Source: Streptomyces katrae
Lineage (GTDB): Bacteria > Actinomycetota > Actinomycetes > Streptomycetales > Streptomycetaceae
Length of the DNA: 64,000 bases
Reading direction: 5' to 3'
Assembly: GCF_002028425.1 (NCBI RefSeq)
Contig: NZ_CP020042.1
Span: forward strand, 5,431,560-5,495,559
The notes under the pieces are model-generated. The model ran no database searches. It saw only the letters and a program-made list of their open reading frames with translations, and was not told where the DNA came from. Below are positions 38,335-46,147 of this stretch, piece after piece (within the stretch, counting starts at the first letter, position 1; each line of letters opens with the position of its first letter). Made by a program: the position numbers and the translations under genes.

Positions 38335-38363
38335 AGACCTCTCGCACCCGCGAGGGGTCTTTT
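38335..38363 (+). terminator. terminator upstream of cimA, possible attenuator
   Basis: AGACCTCTCGC (38335-38345) pairs with GCGAGGGGTCT (38350-38360), 11 pairs including one T-G, around ACCC, followed by TTTTC. It lies 202 bases after the TetR stop and 103 before cimA, so it is better placed to attenuate cimA than to end the upstream operon. Confidence 0.6.
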
Positions 38364-38465
38364 CGTTTACCGGCCCAAATCATGCCGGAAACGGGCGGCG
38401 CGCGATGATGGGGGCAGTGGATCCCCGGTCTCCGGAACCACTCATCCGACAGGAGTCAGATCAGC

Positions 38466-40088
38466 ATGACGACGACAGAGGCGACTGCGCCGGCAGCGGC
38501 ACTCGACGACGCCTTCCACGTCTTCGACACCACCCTGCGCGACGGTGCCCAGCGTGAGGGCATCAACCTCACGGTCGCGGACAAGCTGGCCATCGCCCGG
38601 CACCTGGACGAGTTCGGAGTCGGCTTCATCGAAGGCGGCTGGCCCGGAGCCAACCCCCGCGACACCGAGTTCTTCGCCCGGGCGCGGGCCGAGATCGACT
38701 TCAAGAACGCCCAGCTCGTCGCCTTCGGCGCCACCCGTCGCGCCGGCGGCTCCGCCGCCGAGGACCCGCAGGTCCGCGCCCTCCTGGAGTCCGGGGCCCC
38801 GGTGGTCACCCTGGTCGCCAAGTCCCACGACCGGCACGTCGAGCTCGCCCTGCGCACCACCTTGGACGAGAACCTGGAGATGGTCCGCGACACCGTCTCC
38901 CACCTGGTCTCCCAGGGCCGCCGCGTCTTCGTCGACTGCGAGCACTTCTTCGACGGCTACCGCGCGAACGCCGAGTACGCCAAGGCCGTCGTGCGCACCG
39001 CGCACGAGGCCGGCGCCGACGTGGTCGTCCTCTGCGACACCAACGGCGGCATGCTGCCCGCGCAGATCACCGCGGTCGTCGCCACGGTCCTCGCCGACAC
39101 CGGCGCCCGCCTCGGCATCCACGCCCAGGACGACACCGGCTGCGCCGTCGCCAACACCCTCGCCGCCGTCGACGCGGGCGCCACGCACGTCCAGTGCACC
39201 GCGAACGGCTACGGCGAGCGCGTCGGCAACGCCAACCTCTTCCCCGTCGTCGCCGCCCTGGAGATCAAGTACGGCCGCAAGGTCCTGCCCGAGGGCGCGC
39301 TCGCCGAGATGACCCGCATCTCCCACGCCATCGCCGAGGTCGTCAACCTCACCCCCTCCACCCACCAGCCCTACGTCGGCGTCTCCGCCTTCGCGCACAA
39401 GGCGGGCCTGCACGCCTCGGCGATCAAGGTCGACCCGGACCTGTACCAGCACATCGACCCCGAGCGCGTCGGCAACACCATGCGCATGCTGGTCTCCGAC
39501 ATGGCCGGCCGCGCCTCCATCGAGCTCAAGGGCAAGGAGCTCGGCGTCGACCTCGGCGGGGACCGGGCGCTGATCTCCCGCGTGGTCGAGCGCGTCAAGG
39601 AGCGGGAGCTCGCGGGCTACACGTACGAGGCCGCCGACGCCTCCTTCGAGCTGCTGCTGCGCGCCGAGGCCGAGGGCCGGGCTCGCAAGTACTTCCGCGT
39701 GGAGTCCTGGCGCGCGATCGTCGAGGACCGCCCGGACGGCACCCACGCCAACGAGGCCACGGTCAAGCTGTGGGCCAAGGGCGAGCGCATCGTGGCCACG
39801 GCCGAGGGCAACGGCCCGGTCAACGCCCTGGACCGCGCCCTGCGCGTCGCCCTGGAGCGGTTCTACCCCCAGCTGGCCAAGTTCGAGCTGATCGACTACA
39901 AGGTCCGCATCCTGGAGGGCAAGCACGGCACGGAGTCCACGACCCGGGTCCTGATCTCCACCACGGACGGCACCCGCGAGTGGAACACGGTGGGCGTCGC
40001 CCCGAACGTCATCGCGGCCTCCTGGCAGGCCCTGGAGGACGCCTACACCTACGGCCTCCTCCACGCGGGCGTCGAACCTGCGGAGTAG
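38466..40088 (+). CDS. cimA: (R)-citramalate synthase
   Basis: A 540-residue enzyme that condenses acetyl-CoA and pyruvate to citramalate, the threonine-independent route to isoleucine. The N-terminal TIM barrel begins HVFDTTLRDGAQREGINLTV, with the catalytic Arg-Asp, and contains HAQDDTGCAVANTLAAVDAG and CTANGYGERVGNANLFPVV; the C-terminal third is the LeuA-like allosteric domain. The N-terminal signature and the long C-terminal part fit CimA rather than 2-isopropylmalate synthase, though the two are close relatives. LeuCD and LeuB, also in this window, can process citramalate onward. The ATG has AGGAG at about ten bases. Confidence 0.9.
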   Translation: MTTTEATAPAAALDDAFHVFDTTLRDGAQREGINLTVADKLAIARHLDEFGVGFIEGGWPGANPRDTEFFARARAEIDFKNAQLVAFGATRRAGGSAAEDPQVRALLESGAPVVTLVAKSHDRHVELALRTTLDENLEMVRDTVSHLVSQGRRVFVDCEHFFDGYRANAEYAKAVVRTAHEAGADVVVLCDTNGGMLPAQITAVVATVLADTGARLGIHAQDDTGCAVANTLAAVDAGATHVQCTANGYGERVGNANLFPVVAALEIKYGRKVLPEGALAEMTRISHAIAEVVNLTPSTHQPYVGVSAFAHKAGLHASAIKVDPDLYQHIDPERVGNTMRMLVSDMAGRASIELKGKELGVDLGGDRALISRVVERVKERELAGYTYEAADASFELLLRAEAEGRARKYFRVESWRAIVEDRPDGTHANEATVKLWAKGERIVATAEGNGPVNALDRALRVALERFYPQLAKFELIDYKVRILEGKHGTESTTRVLISTTDGTREWNTVGVAPNVIAASWQALEDAYTYGLLHAGVEPAE

Positions 40089-40154
40089 TTCCGGGAGCCG
40101 GATGCTTATGTCCGGCTCACACGGGAAAGGGGCGGTTCGGGTAGCGTCGTCGGT

Positions 40155-41519
40155 ATGAGGACCAGGCTGATATCCGTACGTGTGGGATCGGTGCTGTCCG
40201 GTCTGCTGCTGGCCCTGTCCGTCGGCGCGCTCGGCGGCGCCGCGCAGGCCGTCGCCGCCGACGGCGGGACCGCCGCCGTGGCGGAAGGGCTCAAGAAGGG
40301 GCCGGTGTACGTCGACCCCGGGGCCTCCGCACAGCTGTCGCAGGCGCAGGCGGACGCCCTGGCCGCGAAGATCAAGGCGGCCGGGAAGCCGCTGTTCGTC
40401 GCCGTGCTGCCCGCCACCTCCGCCTTCCCCGCCGACAGCGTGCTGCGCACGGTCCGCACCGAGACGGGCGTCACCGGCCTGTACGCCGTCCGGCTCGGCG
40501 ACGGCTTCAACGCCGGGGCCGACCGGGCCGTGATGCCGGGCAACGCCGTCCGCAACCTCACCGACGCGGTGAAGGCGGGCGGACCGGTGGACGCCGCGAC
40601 CGAGCTGAACGCCTTCGTCGACCAGGCCCTCCCGCAGATGAAGGGCCACGCCCCGGCCTCCTGGGGTGGGGCCGCCGGCGGGAGCGGATCCTCCGCCGGG
40701 ACCCTGATCGCCCTCGGCGCGGTGGCCGTGCTCGGCGGCGGGGGCGGATACCTGCTGGTCAAGCGGAACCGCAAGAGGAAGGAAGCGGCCCGGCGGGAGG
40801 CCGTCGAACGGCTGGGCGTGGTCGTGGACGAGGACATCACCGCCTTCGGCGAGGAACTCGAACGGCTCGACTTCCACCCCGGTGAGCCCGGCGCCGACGA
40901 CGCCATGCGCAAGGACTACGAGCGCGGGCTCGACTCCTACGAGCGGGCCAAGCAGATCATGGCCTCGGTACAGCGGCCCGAAGAGGTCCAGGGGGTGACC
41001 CAGGCCCTGGAGGACGGCCGGTACGCCCTCGCGTGCCTCGACGCGCGACGGCGGGGCGAGCCCGTGCCCGAGCGGCGGGCGCCCTGCTTCTTCGACCCGC
41101 GCCACGGGCCCAGCACCGAGGACGCGCAGTGGGCCCCGCCCGGCGGGGCGGCGCGTACGGTGCCGGTCTGCGCGGCAGACGCCGTCCGGCTGAGGGACGG
41201 CCTGGACCCGGCGGTGCGCACCGTGGCCACCGAGTACGGCCCGCGCCCCTACTACGACGCCGGCCCGGCGTACGGGCCCTGGGCGGGCGGCTACTTCGGC
41301 GGCGGCATGCTGCCCGGCCTGCTGGTGGGCACGCTGCTCGGGTCGATGATGTCCACTCCGGCCTACGCCTCCGACTTCGGCGGGATGGACGGGGGAGGCT
41401 TCGAGGGCGGAGACGTCTCCGGGGCCGACTTCAACCCGTCCGACTTCGGCGGCGGGGACTTCGGCGGCGGTGGCGGCTTCGACGGGGGCGGCGGCTTCGA
41501 CGGCGGGGGCGGCTGGTAG
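40155..41519 (+). CDS. secreted/membrane protein with TPM-like domain and Gly-rich tail
   Basis: A 454-residue protein of unknown function. It has an N-terminal signal peptide (cleavage near AQAVAADG), an extracytoplasmic domain of about 130 residues, one membrane helix near residues 178-200 (LIALGAVAVLGGGGGYLLVK) followed by a basic cytoplasmic region, a helical domain, a second hydrophobic segment (LPGLLVGTLLGSMM) and a Gly/Asp/Phe-rich C-terminus (GGGFDGGGGFDGGGGW). The overall plan resembles TPM_phosphatase proteins ending in Gly-rich tails, but no phosphatase motif is certain. It is 66 bases after cimA and convergent with yceI. Confidence 0.75.
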   Translation: MRTRLISVRVGSVLSGLLLALSVGALGGAAQAVAADGGTAAVAEGLKKGPVYVDPGASAQLSQAQADALAAKIKAAGKPLFVAVLPATSAFPADSVLRTVRTETGVTGLYAVRLGDGFNAGADRAVMPGNAVRNLTDAVKAGGPVDAATELNAFVDQALPQMKGHAPASWGGAAGGSGSSAGTLIALGAVAVLGGGGGYLLVKRNRKRKEAARREAVERLGVVVDEDITAFGEELERLDFHPGEPGADDAMRKDYERGLDSYERAKQIMASVQRPEEVQGVTQALEDGRYALACLDARRRGEPVPERRAPCFFDPRHGPSTEDAQWAPPGGAARTVPVCAADAVRLRDGLDPAVRTVATEYGPRPYYDAGPAYGPWAGGYFGGGMLPGLLVGTLLGSMMSTPAYASDFGGMDGGGFEGGDVSGADFNPSDFGGGDFGGGGGFDGGGGFDGGGGW

Positions 41520-41538
41520 CCGCCCCCGGGGGCGCCGG

Positions 41539-42159
41539 TCAGGCCTGCTTGATCGCCGAGATGTCGAAGGTCAGCTTCACCTTGTCGCTGACCATCACAC
41601 CGCCGGCCTCCAGCGCGGCGTTCCAGGTCAGACCCCAGTCGGAGCGCAGGATCTCCGCCGAGCCCTCGAAGCCGACGCGCTCGTTGCCGTACACGTCGGT
41701 CGCGGAGCCGGCGAACTCCAGGTCGATGGAGAGCGGACGCGTGACGTCCTTGATGGTCAGGTCGCCGCTGATGCGGTAGGTGTCGCCGCCGACGTGGGCC
41801 GCCGAGGTGGAGCGGAAGGTCATCAGCGGGAAGGCCTCGGCGTCGAAGAAGTCGCCGCTGCGCAGGTGGGCGTCGCGGTCGGCGATGCCGGTGCTCACCG
41901 AGGCGATCTTGACGTCGATCGAGGCCGTGGAGCGCGAGGGGTCGCGGCCGTCGAGGTGCAGCGCGCCCTCGTGCTCGGCGAAGCTGCCGCGGACGTTGGT
42001 CACCATCGCGTGGCGCACGGTGAAGCCGATGCTGCTGTGGCCGGCGTCGATGACGTAGTCACCGGTGAGCGCGGCGAGCGCGGGGTCGGCGTCGAGCGTG
42101 GCGACCGCGCTCTGGGCGGCGGGGGCGGCGGTGCGGTTGCGGCGGGAGAAGAGAGCCAT
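41539..42159 (-). CDS. YceI family lipid-binding protein
   Basis: A 206-residue protein of the YceI lipocalin-like fold (YVIDAGHSSIGFTVRHAMVT; FFDAEAFPLMTFRST; GDLTIKDVTRPLSIDLEFAG), which binds isoprenoid chains. It has no signal peptide, as in actinomycete members with a short cytoplasmic N-terminus (MALFSRRNRTAAPAAQ). The ATG at 42159 has GGAGGACGTC directly before it. Two copies of a 14-base GTTCAANNTTCAAC element lie just upstream and probably serve as operators. Confidence 0.92.
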   Translation of the reverse strand: MALFSRRNRTAAPAAQSAVATLDADPALAALTGDYVIDAGHSSIGFTVRHAMVTNVRGSFAEHEGALHLDGRDPSRSTASIDVKIASVSTGIADRDAHLRSGDFFDAEAFPLMTFRSTSAAHVGGDTYRISGDLTIKDVTRPLSIDLEFAGSATDVYGNERVGFEGSAEILRSDWGLTWNAALEAGGVMVSDKVKLTFDISAIKQA

Positions 42160-42189
42160 GACGTCCTCCTGGGAAGTGGGTGCAGTTTG

Positions 42190-42203
42190 GTTCAAGGTTC
42201 AAC
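42190..42203 (-). promoter_or_regulatory. yceI operator-like element, copy 1
   Basis: GTTCAAGGTTCAAC, 31 bases before the yceI start. It has the same form, GTTCAANNTTCAAC, as the second copy 37 bases farther upstream. Confidence 0.55.
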
Positions 42204-42226
42204 AAGAGCCACGCTAGAGCCATTCC

Positions 42227-42240
42227 GTTCAAATTTCAAC
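42227..42240 (-). promoter_or_regulatory. yceI operator-like element, copy 2
   Basis: GTTCAAATTTCAAC is palindromic at 12 of 14 positions and differs from copy 1 only in the two central bases. MarR-family sites often look like this. It sits in the yceI-accB gap, nearer the yceI promoter. Confidence 0.55.
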
Positions 42241-42412
42241 TACATCACCCGTTCGGGTGTGGATTTATGGAATCTCCACAAAGGCCGACGGTCCCGGCTG
42301 GGGGAGTCCATGCATGCATCGGCGGTTCTGTCCGGCCCGCACAGCCGGAAGGGCCCGAGACTGTGCGGAACCAACGGAGGGTTTTACGGGCCCGGCTTCG
42401 TAAGGTCAGTAC

Positions 42413-43996
42413 ATGACCGTTGTGGACCAGACCCCGAGCGAGCCGACGGACGCCCGCGGGCGCGTGGCCGAGCTGCACTCCCTCCGCGAGGAGGCCCGGC
42501 GCGGCCCCAGCGACCGCGCGACCGAGGCGCAGCACGCCAAGGGCAAGCTGACCGCCCGCGAGCGCATCGCGCTCCTGCTCGACGAAGGTTCCTTCCGGGA
42601 GGTCGAGCAGCTCCGCCGGCACCGGGCGACCGGTTTCGGGCTGGAGGCGAAGAAGCCCTACACCGACGGCGTCATCACCGGCTGGGGCACGGTCGAGGGC
42701 CGCACGGTCTTCGTCTACGCGCACGACTTCCGCATCTTCGGCGGCGCCCTGGGCGAGGCCCACGCCACGAAGATCCACAAGATCATGGACATGGCCATCG
42801 CGGCCGGTGCCCCGCTGGTCTCCCTCAACGACGGCGCCGGCGCCCGTATCCAGGAGGGCGTCTCCGCCCTCGCCGGCTACGGCGGCATCTTCCAGCGCAA
42901 CACCAAGGCCTCGGGCGTCATCCCGCAGATCTCGGTCATGCTCGGCCCCTGCGCCGGCGGCGCGGCCTACTCCCCGGCCCTCACCGACTTCGTGTTCATG
43001 GTCCGGGACACCTCGCAGATGTTCATCACCGGCCCCGACGTCGTCCGCGCCGTCACCGGTGAGGAGATCAGCCAGAACGGCCTCGGCGGCGCCGACGTGC
43101 ACGCCGAGACCTCGGGCGTCGCGCACTTCGCGTACGACGACGAGGAGACCTGCATCGCCGAGGTCCGCTACCTCATCACGATGCTCCCCTCGAACAACCG
43201 CGAGAACCCGCCGGTCCACGAGAACACCGACCCGGTCGACCGGCGCTCGGAGGTCCTGCTGGACCTGGTCCCCGCCGACGGCAACCGCCCGTACGACATG
43301 CTCAAGGTCATCGAGGAGCTCGTCGACGACGGCGACGTCCTGGAGATCCACGAGCGCTGGGCCCGCAACATCATCTGCGCCCTGGCCCGCCTCGACGGCC
43401 AGGTCGTCGGCATCATCGCCAACCAGCCCGGCCACCTCGCCGGCGTCCTGGACATCCACGCCTCCGAGAAGGCCGCGCGCTTCGTCCAGATGTGCGACGC
43501 CTTCAACATCCCGATCGTCACCCTGCTGGACGTCCCCGGCTTCCTGCCGGGCGTCGACCAGGAGCACGGCGGCATCATCCGCCACGGCGCCAAGCTGCTG
43601 TACGCGTACTGCAACGCCACCGTCCCGCGGATCTCCCTGATCCTGCGCAAGGCCTACGGCGGCGCGTACATCGTCATGGACTCCCAGTCCATCGGCGCCG
43701 ACCTCACCTACGCCTGGCCCACCAACGAGATCGCCGTCATGGGCGCGGAGGGCGCGGCCAACGTGATCTTCCGCAAGCAGATCGCGGACGCCGAGGACCC
43801 CGAGGCCATGCGGGCCCGGATGGTCAAGGAGTACAAGGCCGAGCTGATGCACCCGTACTACGCGGCCGAGCGCGGCCTCGTGGACGACGTCATCGACCCC
43901 GCCGAGACCCGCGGGGTGCTCGTCAGCGCCCTGGCGATGCTCCGCACCAAGCACGCCGATCTGCCGTCTCGCAAGCACGGCAACCCGCCGCAGTAA
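42413..43996 (+). CDS. accB: acyl-CoA carboxylase beta (carboxyltransferase) subunit, AccB type
   Basis: A 527-residue carboxyltransferase subunit that moves CO2 from biotin to acyl-CoA. Two crotonase-like halves are visible, with oxyanion segments GAGARIQEGVSALAGYG and HGAKLLYAYCNATVPRISLIL. Residue 420 lies in GGAYIVMDSQS and is Ile; published work on the Streptomyces carboxylases links Ile here to AccB (accepting acetyl-, propionyl- and butyryl-CoA) and Asp to PccB (propionyl-CoA only). It is followed by the epsilon subunit after 24 bases, as expected for AccB-AccE. It provides malonyl-CoA and methylmalonyl-CoA for fatty acids and polyketides; the biotin subunit is not in this window. Confidence 0.93.
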   Translation: MTVVDQTPSEPTDARGRVAELHSLREEARRGPSDRATEAQHAKGKLTARERIALLLDEGSFREVEQLRRHRATGFGLEAKKPYTDGVITGWGTVEGRTVFVYAHDFRIFGGALGEAHATKIHKIMDMAIAAGAPLVSLNDGAGARIQEGVSALAGYGGIFQRNTKASGVIPQISVMLGPCAGGAAYSPALTDFVFMVRDTSQMFITGPDVVRAVTGEEISQNGLGGADVHAETSGVAHFAYDDEETCIAEVRYLITMLPSNNRENPPVHENTDPVDRRSEVLLDLVPADGNRPYDMLKVIEELVDDGDVLEIHERWARNIICALARLDGQVVGIIANQPGHLAGVLDIHASEKAARFVQMCDAFNIPIVTLLDVPGFLPGVDQEHGGIIRHGAKLLYAYCNATVPRISLILRKAYGGAYIVMDSQSIGADLTYAWPTNEIAVMGAEGAANVIFRKQIADAEDPEAMRARMVKEYKAELMHPYYAAERGLVDDVIDPAETRGVLVSALAMLRTKHADLPSRKHGNPPQ

Positions 43997-44020
43997 ACGA
44001 GCTGAGGAGAACTGCCGACG

Positions 44021-44221
44021 ATGAGCATCGCCACCGACACCCTGCTGAAGGTCGAGAAGGGCAACGCCGCGCCCGAGGAGCTGGCCGCGATCACCGCGAT
44101 CCTGCTCGCCCGTGCCGCCGCCACCCCCGAAGAGGCCGCCACCACCCGCCGTTCCACCGCCGGCTGGCGCCGGCTGGAGCGCAGCCGGGGCTTCCAGGCC
44201 CCGCACAGCTGGCGGGGCTAG
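44021..44221 (+). CDS. accE: acyl-CoA carboxylase epsilon subunit
   Basis: A 66-residue actinomycete-specific subunit that stabilises the carboxylase complex. It has the helical KVEKGNAAPEELAAITAILLARAA stretch and the conserved C-terminal WRRLERSRGFQAPHSWRG. It follows accB after 24 bases with AGGAG before the ATG, and ends the operon. Confidence 0.93.
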   Translation: MSIATDTLLKVEKGNAAPEELAAITAILLARAAATPEEAATTRRSTAGWRRLERSRGFQAPHSWRG

Positions 44222-44243
44222 TACCCCCTCGCGCCCTTCGCAC

Positions 44244-44290
44244 GACGGCCGCCCGCCGCCCTCGCTTCCGAGGTGCGGCGGGCGGCCGTC
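44244..44290 (+). terminator. terminator of accB-accE
   Basis: A 16-base-pair perfect stem (44244-44259 with 44275-44290), extended inside by CCTCG/CGAGG around CTTC. It ends about 70 bases after accE. Confidence 0.88.
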
Positions 44291-44462
44291 CGTCGTTTCC
44301 CGCGGACTCAGCGCCCGTTGGGGGAGTAGCCGTACGACAGGTCGCCGTGGAAGACGCTCCGGCAGCGCCGCAGGGCGGGGCCGGGGGACTGCAGCACCAG
44401 CCCGTCATGAGGTCCCCGGCCGGCCCGTGCCTTCCTGAGCAGGCGACGGGGGCACAACGACG

Positions 44463-44492
44463 ACGCCGGGAGTCCGTGCGGACTCCCGGCGT
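44463..44492 (-). terminator. terminator of the conservon 2 operon
   Basis: ACGCCGGGAGTCC (44463-44475) pairs with GGACTCCCGGCGT (44480-44492) around GTGC, 22 bases beyond the cvnD2 stop on the minus strand. The 170 bases between this and the accE terminator hold no convincing gene; a minus-strand frame of about 29 codons ending at 44308 (MLQSPGPALRRC...) is unsupported. Confidence 0.75.
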
Positions 44493-44513
44493 TACCGGTG
44501 CGGCGGGCGAGGT

Positions 44514-45095
44514 CTACCGAAGCCGTGCCATGAGGGCGTGTTCGACGAGGGTGATGAGGGCGCTCTTGGCGTCGCCGCGGTGGCGGGCGTCGGTGGTGAT
44601 GATGGGGGCGTCGGGGCCGATCTGGAGGGCTTCGCGGACTTCTTCGGGGGTGTAGGGCTGGTGTCCGTCGAAGCCGTTGAGGGCGATGACGAAGGGCAGG
44701 CCGCTGTTTTCGAAGTAGTCGACGGCGGGGAAGCAGTCGGCGAGGCGTCGGGTGTCGACGAGGACGACGGCGCCGATGGCGCCGCGGACGAGGTCGTCCC
44801 ACATGAACCAGAAGCGGTCCTGTCCGGGGGTACCGAAGAGGTACAGGATCAGGTCCTGGTCCAGGGTGATGCGGCCGAAGTCCATGGCGACCGTGGTGGT
44901 CGTCTTGTCACCGGTGTGGGTGAGGTCGTCGATGCCGGCCGAGGCGCTGGTCATGACGGCTTCGGTGCGCAGGGGGTTGATCTCGGAGACCGCGCCGACG
45001 AACGTGGTCTTGCCCACGCCGAAGCCGCCCGCCACCACGATCTTCGCGGAGGTGGTGGAGCGAGCCGCTCCGCCGTTAGAGCTTGCGAAGTCCAC
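44514..45095 (-). CDS. cvnD2: conservon Ras-like GTPase CvnD, copy 2
   Basis: A 193-residue small GTPase of the MglA-like/ATP-GTP-binding family, the output partner of a conservon. The P-loop is GGFGVGKTTFVG; the switch region DFGRITLDQDLILYLFGTPGQDRFWFMWDDL has GTPGQD in place of the DxxGQ of Ras; LNGFDGHQPY stands where NKxD is expected. It overlaps cvnC2 by 20 bases. It is almost identical in DNA to the copy at 49645-50226, far more so than the flanking cvnA and cvnC genes, which suggests gene conversion. Numbering follows the S. coelicolor order (cvn2 nearest accE) and is by synteny from memory. Confidence 0.92.
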   Translation of the reverse strand: MDFASSNGGAARSTTSAKIVVAGGFGVGKTTFVGAVSEINPLRTEAVMTSASAGIDDLTHTGDKTTTTVAMDFGRITLDQDLILYLFGTPGQDRFWFMWDDLVRGAIGAVVLVDTRRLADCFPAVDYFENSGLPFVIALNGFDGHQPYTPEEVREALQIGPDAPIITTDARHRGDAKSALITLVEHALMARLR

Positions 45096-45630
45096 TGAGC
45101 ACCCTTTCGAGCAGTGTCACATCTGGCTGGCCGCCGGCAGACTCGTCGCCGCCGGGCTGATGAATGGCGACAAGGCCCGCCTCCGCCAGGTCGGCGACGA
45201 GGATGCGGGCGACACCAAGAGGAATGGAGAGAAGTGCCGAGATCTCCGCGACGGATTTGATCTCCTGGCACAGGCGGCAGATGCGCTGGTGCTCGGGCAA
45301 CTGCCCTTGCAGGCGCGCGGGATCCGCCGTGGTACTGACCAGCGCCTCGATGGCGAGCTGGTAGCGCGGCCGGGTCCGGCCGCCGGTCATCGCGTACGGA
45401 CGCACCAGCGGGTTGTGCGCCTTGGGAGCCTGCGGCTGCGCGGCCCGAGGGGGCTGCTGGGGAAGCCGGTGGGGCGCCTGCGGCTGCTGGGGCTGGCCGT
45501 ACGGCTGCTGCGCGTAGGGGTTCTGCTCCGGCATGGGCCGGCTGGGAGCGGAGGGGAAGTTGAAGCGGTTCTGGTCGTGCCCACCCTGCGGCTGCTGGCC
45601 GCCATAAGGATGTCCTCCGGGTGTTGTCAC
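45076..45630 (-). CDS. cvnC2: conservon DUF742 protein CvnC, copy 2
   Basis: A 184-residue protein with a Gln/Pro/Tyr-rich N-terminus of about 90 residues followed by the DUF742 domain: VRPYAMTGGRTRPRYQLAIE, ALVSTTADP, and a winged-helix-like EISALLSIPLGVARILVADL AEAG segment, ending LERVLSGLRKL. In conservons it links the sensor and roadblock proteins to the GTPase. The start GTG at 45630 has GGAGG just upstream; its N-terminus is about 55 residues longer than that of CvnC1. Confidence 0.92.
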   Translation of the reverse strand: MTTPGGHPYGGQQPQGGHDQNRFNFPSAPSRPMPEQNPYAQQPYGQPQQPQAPHRLPQQPPRAAQPQAPKAHNPLVRPYAMTGGRTRPRYQLAIEALVSTTADPARLQGQLPEHQRICRLCQEIKSVAEISALLSIPLGVARILVADLAEAGLVAIHQPGGDESAGGQPDVTLLERVLSGLRKL

Positions 45631-45723
45631 GTTTCCTCCTCCGACTCCAAGAACGCAGTACTCCCTGTGGAACCGCGCCACCGCACCCTACGGTGCGATG
45701 ACGCGAAACGCACTGCCTGATTA

Positions 45724-46146
45724 CTAGTTGAGAAGGCTTCCTTGCAGCTCCGCGCGCAGGTCCGGGGTGAGGACGTTGCCGGCGCGGTCCACGAGGAGGG
45801 CCATCTCGTAGCCGACGAGGCCGATGTCGCACTCGGGGTGCGCGAGCACCGCGAGCGAGGACCCGTCGGAGACCGACATGAGGAAGAGGAACCCACGGTC
45901 CATCTCCACCACGGTCTGGTTGACGGCGCCGCCCTCGAAGATGCGGGAGGCTCCGGCGGTCAGCGAGGTCAGACCGGAGGCCACGGCCGCCAGCTGATCG
46001 GCGCGGTCGCGCGGGAATCCGTCGGACATCGCCAGCAGCAGGCCGTCGGCGGAGACCACCACCGTGTGGGACACCCCGGGGGTGTTGTCCACGAAGTTGG
46101 TGATCAACCAGTTCAGGTTCTGCGCCGCCTGGCTCATCGCGCTCAC
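45724..46146 (-). CDS. cvnB2: conservon roadblock/LC7 protein CvnB, copy 2
   Basis: A 140-residue roadblock/LC7 (MglB-like) protein, likely GTPase-activating or scaffold partner of CvnD. It contains LNWLITNFVDNTPGVSHTVV, ADGLLLAMSDGFPRDRADQL and SDGSSLAVLAHPECDIGLVG. The GTG at 46146 is one base after the cvnA2 stop with AGGAGC upstream, indicating tight coupling; the alternative ATG at 46137 would remove three residues. It differs from CvnB1 at only a handful of positions. Confidence 0.92.
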   Translation of the reverse strand: MSAMSQAAQNLNWLITNFVDNTPGVSHTVVVSADGLLLAMSDGFPRDRADQLAAVASGLTSLTAGASRIFEGGAVNQTVVEMDRGFLFLMSVSDGSSLAVLAHPECDIGLVGYEMALLVDRAGNVLTPDLRAELQGSLLN

Positions 46147-46147
46147 A

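Noticed and set aside
42310..42368. ATGCATGCAT and a CCGCACAG/CTGTGCGG repeat upstream of accB
   Set aside because: Low complexity and long loop; not enough to call a regulatory RNA or operator.
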